Positions 8,001-12,849 of a stretch of DNA of 12,849 bases are shown here, in pieces. Both the position numbers and the translations under genes were made by a program. Numbering within the stretch: the first letter of the stretch is position 1; every line of letters starts with the position of its first letter. The notes beneath the pieces were generated by a model that worked only from the letters and a program-made list of their open reading frames with translations, was not told the DNA's origin and did no database searches. Origin of the DNA: Streptomyces katrae (GTDB lineage: Bacteria; Actinomycetota; Actinomycetes; Streptomycetales; Streptomycetaceae); assembly GCF_000966975.1 (NCBI RefSeq), contig NZ_JZWV01000244.1, forward strand, positions 1 to 12,849. Reading direction: 5' to 3'.

Positions 8001-8748
8001 GATCCCGGCCGGCGAGGACGGCCGCACCCTGCGCCTCGCCGACCGCGCCGACCCGGGCTGGAAGGCGACCCTCGGCGGCAAACCCCTCACCCCCGTCACC
8101 CTCGACGGCTGGGCGCAGGGCTTCGAGCTGCCCCGGGGCGGCGGCCGCCTCGACCTCGTCCACCAGGACTCCGTCACCCGCGACGCCTGGCACTGGGCAC
8201 AGGGCGCGCTCGCCCTGGTCCTGCTGGTGATGGCCCTGCCGGGCCGCCGCGCCCGCCTCGACGACGACCTCCCCGAGGAGACCGCCCCCGCCTCCGCCGA
8301 CGGCGACGGCGGCCAGGGCCGTCGCGCCCGCCGCCGCGGCGCCCCCGAGGCGGAGCCCGAGCCGGCCGCGGCGCAGGCCCTGGCCGCCGACCCGTACGCG
8401 CAGATCCCCGCGCAGCAGGTGTACGGCGAGGAGGCGTACTCCTACCAGGAGCCCTACGCCTACGAACCGGCGTACGAACCGCAGTACGAAGCGCCGTACG
8501 AACCGTCCTACGACCCCCCGTACGACCCCCAGTACGGCGCCGGCCACGACCGGCGGCAACCCGGCACACCCCCCTACCCGCAGGCGCCGCAGTACCCGGA
8601 GTACGGCGGGGCCCACGCCCAGCCGGGCCCGCAGCCCGCCTTCCCGCACCAGCAGCAGCCCTACCCGTACGAGTACGAGCCCCAGCCCCAGCAGTACGAC
8701 ACCTACGGACAGCACCACCCGCGTCCGGACGGGAGCCCCCAGCCGTGA
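5086..8748 (+). CDS. Large membrane glycosyltransferase: N-terminal GT2 domain, polytopic membrane region, Tyr/Pro-rich tail
   Basis: Protein of 1,220 residues. Residues about 20-275 are a GT-A family 2 transferase: the nucleotide-site segment AADTGSSD (Asp58), LLHDDSAPE (Asp146-Asp147) and MRDDVDLCWR (Asp247-Asp248), a usual place for the catalytic base, are all present. Hydrophobic stretches near 310-345 and many from about 443 to 815 form a polytopic membrane region. A soluble, probably external segment (about 820-1030) precedes a last membrane helix (about 1035-1053). The remaining 165 residues are charged, then Tyr/Pro/Gln-rich. The ATG follows GGAGGG (5069-5074). The gene overlaps the DUF5719 start by GTGA. 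It probably builds a cell-surface glycan; donor and acceptor are unknown. The middle region's loop-and-helix pattern recalls GT-C enzymes such as AftD, which would make it two-domain, but I hold that loosely. Confidence 0.85.
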   Translation: MSPHSNSPVSHQAAAAPEFPRHVVTAVLVAHDGARWLPQTLAGLLAQERPAQAHVAADTGSSDASARLLAEALGDEHVLHLARRTGFGAAVDEAARSAPTLTPDDLPYLKRPSGWDPVSRTWRDDTYDLPDLPHGEPVQWLWLLHDDSAPEPDALTELLRVADQNPEAAVIGPKLRGWYDTKQLLEAGVTIARSGRRWTGLDRREQDQGQHDQVRPVLAVSTAGMLVRRDVYDALGGFDRRLPLMRDDVDLCWRAHSAGHTVLVAPDAVLRHAEAASRERRTVDCAGRSSVDPHRVDKAGAVHTLLANTPGRALPYVLLRLVLGTLLRTLGYLIGKAPGQAAAEFTGLLATLLRPGRVLAARKARRRTAVPASELRPLFPPPGATLRASAEQLAAYLGSGQGTEGAPTGRHGGAVESGPGGDDADYLEIEQFSRLKRIARKPAPVLFALLLLVSLAACRALIGGGSLMGGALLPAPASALDLWHRYTTDWQPAGTGTTAGAPPYLAVLAAVSALLFGSTKAALTLLLVCSVPLAGLTAYFASRPLAESRLLRAWAAVAYAFLPSVTGALAGGRLGTAVLAILLPLLARSAVTAFGFADRDTTGTWRAVWTYTLLLSLATAFTPVVWPLAAALGTAALLVRRARWKTYAPRLLATLAVPVLVLAPWSLSLFTHPGRLLHEAGLPYGSGSATPLGLLTADPGGPGTSGGLLLAGTLLAALAALLRADRRLAIATAWTAALAGLLLAVLLNRTGWAGPATLLQGLALIAAAVLGADGAKERVAARSFGWRQPLAALIALAAAAGPLLAAAVWTVAGADGPIRRHDPVQVPAFVAAQSDDSNRTRTLVLGGDSPATVSYTLVRGGGVSLGDAEVLAEAGAQSRLTQAVSSLVSGSGADQSEQLGAFAVRFVMMPPGGPATLRQTLDGTPGLKQHHQDDGTAVWEVQRLPARVAIVPARQGQAPIAVEAGPVEAHAKIPAGEDGRTLRLADRADPGWKATLGGKPLTPVTLDGWAQGFELPRGGGRLDLVHQDSVTRDAWHWAQGALALVLLVMALPGRRARLDDDLPEETAPASADGDGGQGRRARRRGAPEAEPEPAAAQALAADPYAQIPAQQVYGEEAYSYQEPYAYEPAYEPQYEAPYEPSYDPPYDPQYGAGHDRRQPGTPPYPQAPQYPEYGGAHAQPGPQPAFPHQQQPYPYEYEPQPQQYDTYGQHHPRPDGSPQP
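8461..8535 (+). repeat. 12-bp tandem repeat encoding a Y-E/D-P-x array
   Basis: TAC codons recur exactly every 12 bases at 8461, 8473, 8485, 8497, 8509, 8521 and 8533, mostly as TACGAACC or TACGACCC. They encode seven four-residue units starting with Tyr, then mostly Glu/Asp and Pro. The array lies in the disordered C-terminal tail of the glycosyltransferase, after its last membrane helix. Copy number is likely to vary between strains. Confidence 0.8.
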
Positions 8749-10235
8749 AGCAGCGCGCCCCCCTGACGCTCGCGGCCGTGACGGCGGCCCTCGCCGCCTG
8801 CTGCGGCCTGGCCTTCCTCACCGCCCCCACGGCCGCCCCCGCCGCCGACGCCCGGCGCGCGGCCGCCGCCCGGATGCCGGTGGAGCGGTCCGTACTGGTC
8901 TGCCCCGCGCCCAGCTCCTCGGACATCGCCGACACCACCTACACCTCCCTCACCCCGGCCGCCCCCGCCCAGGCCGCCGGCAAGGGCACGGCACGGCTGG
9001 CCGGTACGGACGGCAAGACCGTCCTGGAACCCAGGGAACCCGGCAAGCCGGTCGCGGCCACCGTCTCCGGTGCCGAGGCGCCCGGGCTGACGGGTGTGGC
9101 CCAGGGCGTGATGGCCCCCGGCTGGACCGCCCAGCAGACCACCAAGGTCGCGGTCGGCCAGGCGCGCGGCCTGCTCGGGCTCGCCTGCACCGCGCCCGGC
9201 ACCGACTTCTGGTTCCCGGGCGTCAGCACCGCCAAGGGCCGCCAGGACTACGTGCACCTCACCAACCCCGACGACACGTCCGCCGAGGTGGACATCAAGC
9301 TCTACGGCCCCGACGGCCTGCTCAAGCCCAAGCCCGGCATGCCCGACCAGGTCACGGAGGTGAAGCCGCACTCCACCACCAAGGTGTGGCTGCCCCCGCT
9401 CGCCGCCGACGCCCAGCTCCAGGACGTCACCGCGCACGTGACGACCCGCTCCGGCCGGGTCGGCGCCGCCGTGCAGATCGCCGAGGACGGCGTCGGCTCC
9501 GACTGGCTGCCCGCCTCGGGCGGCCCGGCGGGCTCCCTGGTCCTGCCCGGCATCCCGGCCGACGCCACCTCGGTGCGGCTGGTCGCCTTCGCCCCGGGCG
9601 AGGACGACGCCGACCTGCTCCTGAAGCTGTCCGGCCCGAACGGTTCCATCAGCCCGGCCGGCAAGGAGCAGCTGCACGTCAAGGCCGGTATGACGGCCAC
9701 CGTGGACCTGGCCGACCTCACCCGCGGCGAGGCCGGCTCCCTGCTCCTGGCCCCCGCCGACCCGAAGAAGCCCGTACCGGTGGTGGCGGCGCTGCGGGTC
9801 GTCCGCGGCACCGGTGCCAAGCAGGAGCTGGCGTTCATCCCGGCGAGCCCACCGGTCGGCGAGCGGGCCACCGTCACCGACAACCGCCTCGACGACAAGG
9901 CCACCACCCTGACGCTCACCGCCTCCGGCGGCGCCGACGCCAAGGTCCGCGTCACCGCCTCCCAGGGCACCGAGGGAGGCCGCCCCGCCGTCCAGGAGCT
10001 CACCCTCAAGGCGGGCACCACCCGGACGGTGACCCCCACGCCCGCCCCCGCCGGCGGCAAGGGCCCCTACGCGCTGACCGTGGAGACCCTCTCCGGCGGC
10101 CCGGTGTACGCGGCCCGCACGCTGACGCTGCCCCAGGAGGGGGCCCCGATGTTCACCGTCCAGACCTTCGCGGACGACCGCTCCCGGGTCTCCGTCCCCC
10201 ACGCCGTCGAGGACCCCTCGGTCCTGGTCCGCTGA
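8745..10235 (+). CDS. DUF5719 family exported protein
   Basis: 496 residues starting at a GTG that overlaps the glycosyltransferase stop (GTGA, 8745-8748), with GGAG (8732-8735) as ribosome site. The open frame runs far upstream, but that part is only a shadow of the glycosyltransferase. The N-terminus is an export signal: Lys2 and Arg4, hydrophobic 6-29, then Ala/Pro-rich. L16-A17-A18-C19 fits a lipobox, so it could be a lipoprotein; a hydrophobic run beyond Cys19 equally allows a signal anchor or ordinary cleavage near APAADA. The rest is beta-rich, with repeated short modules (for example residues around 165-190, 265-290 and 390-440) resembling the strand-loop units of surface proteins. 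No catalytic motif is recognised. Coupled translation implies partnership with the glycosyltransferase at the membrane. I recognise the family but its function is unknown. Confidence 0.85.
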   Translation: MKQRAPLTLAAVTAALAACCGLAFLTAPTAAPAADARRAAAARMPVERSVLVCPAPSSSDIADTTYTSLTPAAPAQAAGKGTARLAGTDGKTVLEPREPGKPVAATVSGAEAPGLTGVAQGVMAPGWTAQQTTKVAVGQARGLLGLACTAPGTDFWFPGVSTAKGRQDYVHLTNPDDTSAEVDIKLYGPDGLLKPKPGMPDQVTEVKPHSTTKVWLPPLAADAQLQDVTAHVTTRSGRVGAAVQIAEDGVGSDWLPASGGPAGSLVLPGIPADATSVRLVAFAPGEDDADLLLKLSGPNGSISPAGKEQLHVKAGMTATVDLADLTRGEAGSLLLAPADPKKPVPVVAALRVVRGTGAKQELAFIPASPPVGERATVTDNRLDDKATTLTLTASGGADAKVRVTASQGTEGGRPAVQELTLKAGTTRTVTPTPAPAGGKGPYALTVETLSGGPVYAARTLTLPQEGAPMFTVQTFADDRSRVSVPHAVEDPSVLVR

Positions 10236-10248
10236 GCGGGGCCCGGCT

Positions 10249-10287
10249 CCCGGTACGGCGCGGGGGCTCAGTCCTGCCCGTACCGGG
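10249..10287. terminator. Hairpin shared by convergent genes (probable bidirectional terminator)
   Basis: CCCGGTACGG (10249-10258) and its exact complement CCGTACCGGG (10278-10287) form a 10-bp stem with a 19-base loop. It sits between the DUF5719 stop and the end of the convergent zincin gene, and its right arm falls in the last codons of the latter. It could stop transcription from either side. Confidence 0.65.
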
Positions 10288-10744
10288 GGTCGACGGTCTC
10301 CGGTGAGAGCCCCAGCAGCTCCGCCACCTGCTCCACGACGATCTCGTGCACCAGCAGCGCCCGTTCGTCGCGCGACTTCGCCCGGATCTCCACCGGCCGC
10401 CGGAACACCACGATCCGGGCCGGCCGCCCGTCGCGGGCCTCCACCAGCCCGCCCAGCGGCACCGCCTCGTCGTTCCAGCCGCCGTCCGGGCCGCCCGGCG
10501 GCCCGGGCACGTCCGCGACCACGAACTCCACCTCGTCCAGCTGCGGCCAGCGCCGCTCCAGCCGCTCCACGGAATCCCGTACGAGGTCGCCGAACAGCTC
10601 CGCCCTGCTCGCCGACAGCGGCACCTGCGGCGGGGCCAGCGGCCCGCGCATCCCACGGCCGTGGCGGTCGCGCCGCCGGGGCCGGGGCTCCTGCGGGGCA
10701 GGCGCGTCGGATGCGGGGCGGGGAGGAAGCGAACTGTCCGTCAC
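10268..10744 (-). CDS. Metallopeptidase (zincin-like) family protein, HExxH incomplete
   Basis: 158 residues, similar to the small minimal-zincin proteins found beside whiB in actinobacteria (counterpart of Rv3259). Residues 1-40 are Pro/Arg-rich and disordered, with the conserved RDRHGRGMRGPL stretch at about 25-36, which supports the upstream GTG start over the internal Met32. The core runs from about 45 to the end. The expected zinc motif appears as LVHEIVVEQVAELLG: His133-Glu134 are present, but the position of the second metal-binding His (137) is Val, with Glu138 and Gln139 following. Either it binds metal differently or it is not an active peptidase. It is a single gene, convergent with DUF5719 and divergent from DUF3499. 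The family call is likely; the activity is uncertain. Confidence 0.75.
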   Translation of the reverse strand: MTDSSLPPRPASDAPAPQEPRPRRRDRHGRGMRGPLAPPQVPLSASRAELFGDLVRDSVERLERRWPQLDEVEFVVADVPGPPGGPDGGWNDEAVPLGGLVEARDGRPARIVVFRRPVEIRAKSRDERALLVHEIVVEQVAELLGLSPETVDPRYGQD

Positions 10745-10801
10745 CCCGGCAGGGTAGCCCCCGCGCGAGGACGCGCCACGGCCTCGATCCGGTCACGACC
10801 T

Positions 10802-10823
10802 GGTGTCGCACCGGTGTCACACC
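10802..10823. repeat. Two tandem 11-bp palindromic units in the divergent promoter region
   Basis: GGTGTCGCACC directly followed by GGTGTCACACC, identical except for one base. Each unit is itself symmetric (GGTG-n3-CACC and GGTGT-n-ACACC). The block lies in the 217-bp gap between the zincin gene and the DUF3499 gene, 58 bp upstream of the former's start and 138 bp upstream of the latter's. Back-to-back half-sites like these suit a dimeric repressor or activator. GTGTC is also the complement of the WhiA core GACAC. Confidence 0.45.
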
Positions 10824-10947
10824 CCGAACGATCCGGCCAAGATCGCGCACCATTAAGGACTCGCTGCCCCTGTTCGTCACCGCCCGCGGGAGACGACACG
10901 GGGGAGTGGCCGGGGGGCGAGTCGTCGCGGCCCGGTCAAGAGTGCGG

Positions 10948-10953
10948 TACCGT
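10948..10953 (+). promoter_or_regulatory. Possible -10 box of a leaderless DUF3499 transcript
   Basis: TACCGT (TAnnnT) ends 8 bases before the GTG start codon, and no ribosome-binding site is seen. That spacing puts the transcription start on the start codon. No clear -35 hexamer was found. Confidence 0.35.
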
Positions 10954-10961
10954 CCAACGTC

Positions 10962-11336
10962 GTGAGCCTTGTACGTCGCTGTTCGCGCACCGCGTGCGGC
11001 CGCCCTGCCGTCGCCACACTGACGTACGTCTACGCCGACTCGACCGCAGTTCTCGGTCCGCTCGCCACCTACGCCGAACCCCACTGCTATGACCTGTGCG
11101 CCGAGCACTCCGAGCGCCTGACCGCCCCGCGCGGCTGGGAGGTCGTCCGCCTGTCGGACGGCTCCGGCCCGTCCGCGCGCAGCGGCGACGACCTCGAAGC
11201 CCTGGCCAACGCCGTCCGTGAGGCGGCCCGTCCGCCCGAGCGCGCGGCCGAGGCCGGAGGCTCCTCGGGGACTGCGCCGACGGCCGGCGAGACGCGCCGC
11301 GGCCACCTGCGCGTCCTCCGTTCGCCCGACTCCTGA
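10962..11336 (+). CDS. DUF3499 family protein with a predicted metal-binding Cys/His cluster
   Basis: 124 residues; counterpart of Rv3258c by position and appearance. The conserved part is residues 1-65: Cys7 and Cys12 in RRCSRTACGRPA, then His41-Cys42, Cys46 and His49 in EPHCYDLCAEH. This has the look of a small zinc ribbon. A strand-rich TLTYVYADSTAVLGPL segment joins the two halves. The C-terminal half is Ala/Gly/Ser-rich and low in structure. The GTG start gives the family's usual MxxVRRCSRxxC beginning. It lies 78 bp upstream of manB in the same direction and may share transcription with it, although a weak promoter-like sequence lies between. The biochemical role is unknown; its constant place beside manB and the zincin gene suggests an envelope-linked or regulatory function. 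Confidence 0.85.
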   Translation: MSLVRRCSRTACGRPAVATLTYVYADSTAVLGPLATYAEPHCYDLCAEHSERLTAPRGWEVVRLSDGSGPSARSGDDLEALANAVREAARPPERAAEAGGSSGTAPTAGETRRGHLRVLRSPDS

Positions 11337-11373
11337 CACGCGGATCGTCTGAAAAGCCACTCTCCGTACAAGG

Positions 11374-11379
11374 TAGGTT
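11374..11379 (+). promoter_or_regulatory. Weak -10-like element before manB
   Basis: TAGGTT lies 36 bp before the manB GTG, in the gap after DUF3499. No -35 match is convincing, so manB may equally be read through from the DUF3499 promoter. Confidence 0.25.
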
Positions 11380-11414
11380 TGCTCCACCGCACGGAATCTT
11401 CAGGAGGGCAGGCA

Positions 11415-12798
11415 GTGGCCGCAGATCTTTCGAACATCGTCAAGGCATACGACGTACGCGGCGTCGTACCGGACGAGTGGGACGAGCAGCTGGCCGAACT
11501 GTTCGGCGCGGCGTTCGTGGAGGTCACCGGCGCTAGCGCGATCGTCGTCGGTCACGACATGCGGCCCTCCACATGCGCCCTCCTCGCCCGGCCTGTCGGC
11601 CGCCTTCGCCCGGGGCGCCGCCGCCCGCGGCGTGGACGTCACCCTCATCGGGCTGTGCTCCACCGACCAGCTGTACTACGCCTCCGGCAAGCTGGACCTG
11701 CCCGGCGCCATGTTCACGGCCTCGCACAACCCGGCCCAGTACAACGGCATCAAGATGTGCCGCGCCGGCGCCGCCCCGGTCGGCCAGGACACCGGCCTCG
11801 CCACCATCCGTGAGCTCGCCGAGAAGTGGACCGACGAGGGCGCCCCGGAGATCCCCGCCGGCACCGTCCCGGGCACCATCACCGAGCAGGACACCCTGGC
11901 CGGCTACGCCGAGCACCTGAAGTCCCTGGTGGACCTGACGGCGATCCGCCCGCTGAAGGTCGTCGTCGACGCGGGCAACGGCATGGGCGGCCACACCGTC
12001 CCCACGGTCTTCGAGGGCCTCCCCCTCGACCTGGTCCCCATGTACTTCGAACTGGACGGCACCTTCCCGAACCACGAGGCCAACCCCCTCGACCCGAAGA
12101 ACATCGTCGACCTCCAGAAGCGCGTGAAGGCCGAGGGCGCCGACCTGGGCCTCGCCTTCGACGGCGACGCCGACCGCTGCTTCGTCGTCGACGAGCGCGG
12201 CGAGGGCGTCTCCCCGTCCGCCATCACCGCCCTGGTCGCGGCCCGCGAACTGGCCCGCAACGGCGGCACCGGCACGATCATCCACAACCTGATCACCTCC
12301 TGGTCGGTCCCGGAGGTCGTCCGCGAGAACGGCGGCACCCCCGTCCGGACCCGCGTGGGCCACTCCTTCATCAAGGCCGAGATGGCCGCCTCCGGCGCGA
12401 TCTTCGGCGGCGAGCACTCCGCGCACTACTACTTCAAGGACTTCTGGAACGCGGACACCGGCATGCTCGCCGCGCTCCACGTCCTCGCGGCCCTCGGCGG
12501 CCAGGAGGGCCCGCTCTCCGAGCTGGTCTCCTCCTACGACCGCTACGTCGGCTCCGGCGAGATCAACTCCACCGTCGCCGACCAGGCGGCCCGCACCGCC
12601 GAGGTCAAGGCCGCCTACGCCGGCCAGGAGGGCGTCACCTTCGACGAGCTGGACGGCCTCACCGTCTCCGCCGCCGACTGGTGGTTCAACCTCCGCCCCT
12701 CGAACACCGAGCCCCTCCTCCGCCTCAACGTCGAGGCCCGCGACGAGTCCACCCTCGCCAAGATCCGCGACGAGGTCCTGGCCCTGGTCCGCGCCTGA
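11415..12798 (+). pseudogene. manB: manB, phosphomannomutase, frameshifted by a 13-bp duplication
   Basis: Would interconvert mannose-6-phosphate and mannose-1-phosphate for GDP-mannose, feeding protein glycosylation and mannosylated envelope glycans. The start is GTG at 11415, set by AGGAGGG (11402-11408). Codons 1-52 read normally to VVGHDMRPS (end 11570); the frame then shifts, and the natural sequence resumes at 11584 as SPGLSAAFARG. Unrepaired, the product stops at 11813 after 132 residues. Skipping 13 bases gives 456 residues, the family length, with every active-site part: phosphoserine Ser99 in TASHNP, metal loop DGDADR (Asp245, 247, 249), sugar loop GEHS (Glu329) and phosphate loop RPSNTEP (423-429). 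All downstream catalytic residues are intact, so the lesion is recent or a sequence error. Restart at GTG 11632 would lack 68 N-terminal residues. Confidence 0.88.
11557..11583 (+). repeat. Imperfect 14/13-bp tandem duplication inside manB
   Basis: ACATGCGGCCCTCC (11557-11570) is followed at once by ACATGCGCCCTCC (11571-11583), the same word with one G missing. Deleting the second copy joins ATG-CGG-CCC-TCC to TCG-CCC-GGC and restores the manB frame exactly. The net gain is 13 bases, a +1 shift. Confidence 0.9.
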
Positions 12799-12802
12799 CG
12801 AA

Positions 12803-12849
12803 AACCGCCGGCGGCAAATTCAGCCCAACCGCCGGCGGGGCAAAATCAG
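12803..12849 (+). terminator. Duplicated palindromic repeat after manB, likely terminator
   Basis: The ten-base palindrome CCGCCGGCGG occurs at 12805-12814 and 12829-12838. Each is inside a longer near-repeat (AACCGCCGGCGG, then CAAATTCAG or CAAAATCAG). The two copies can pair over a 14-base loop to make a stable hairpin 7 bp after the manB stop. It may also be the edge of a dispersed Streptomyces intergenic repeat, since CAAAATC-CAG-type words commonly begin such elements. The window ends inside it. Confidence 0.55.

Noticed and set aside
4966..8718. Minus-strand open frame of 1,250 codons, Gly/Ala/Glu-rich
   Set aside because: It is the complement of the glycosyltransferase gene; the product is low-complexity with no domain, while the plus strand carries clear GT2 motifs and correct codon bias.
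5013..8744. Upstream extension of the DUF5719 frame for more than 1,200 codons
   Set aside because: The extension is Arg/Pro-rich nonsense overlapping the glycosyltransferase. A signal peptide and ribosome site support the GTG at 8745.
8703..11387. Minus-strand open frame of 894 codons spanning several genes
   Set aside because: It runs across DUF5719, the zincin gene in another frame, and DUF3499. Its composition is random-looking Gly/Arg/Ala, typical of shadow frames in GC-rich DNA.
11379..11414. TTG at 11379 as the manB start
   Set aside because: It has no ribosome site and would add twelve residues foreign to the family; GTG 11415 has AGGAGGG at ideal spacing.
11557..11583. Programmed ribosomal frameshift in manB
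   Set aside because: There is no slippery heptamer or stimulatory structure, and the shift coincides with a duplicated 13-base word that would have to be skipped whole.
1..12849. Mobile element, CRISPR array, tRNA/rRNA, phage or defence genes
   Set aside because: No transposase, integrase, terminal repeats with target duplication, spacer-repeat array or RNA gene pattern was seen on either strand.

Overview
The window is very GC-rich chromosomal DNA, with G or C in most third codon positions, GTG starts and a near-textbook WhiB. It is almost certainly from Streptomyces or a very close relative. Nothing looks like a plasmid, phage, insertion sequence, CRISPR array, tRNA or rRNA. Most of it is an old actinobacterial core locus. 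As I recall it, the order and orientation fbiB-fbiA-whiB-zincin-DUF3499-manB matches Mycobacterium tuberculosis Rv3262 to Rv3257c. Here a cysteine dioxygenase gene sits between fbiA and whiB, and a glycosyltransferase/DUF5719 pair sits between whiB and the zincin gene.

Left part (1-3937): a DNA-3-methyladenine glycosylase gene on the plus strand faces a minus-strand operon. In transcription order the operon is cysteine dioxygenase, fbiA and fbiB, the last two being the closing steps of coenzyme F420 synthesis. The operon is tight (13-bp gap, then a GTGA overlap). A G-quadruplex-like G-tract separates the convergent genes.

Middle (3938-5085): a 643-bp gene-free region leads to whiB, the sporulation regulator. 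It holds a good -35/-10 pair bracketed by an inverted repeat, with a second palindrome just downstream. A strong hairpin terminator follows whiB.

Right part (5086-12849): a 1,220-residue membrane glycosyltransferase is translationally coupled to a DUF5719 exported protein. A minus-strand zincin-family gene converges on the pair. Next come a small DUF3499 protein with a Cys/His metal-site pattern, and manB (phosphomannomutase). The theme is envelope or glycan assembly (mannose-phosphate supply, a membrane glycosyltransferase, an exported partner) beside a developmental regulator and F420 synthesis.

The most striking observation is that manB is interrupted by a 13-bp imperfect tandem duplication that shifts its frame near codon 52. 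Removing one copy restores an ordinary 456-residue enzyme. I found no clear novel defence or mobile system. The most open biology lies in the coupled glycosyltransferase/DUF5719 pair, the Tyr/Pro repeat tail, the zincin with an incomplete HExxH motif, and the DUF3499 gene.
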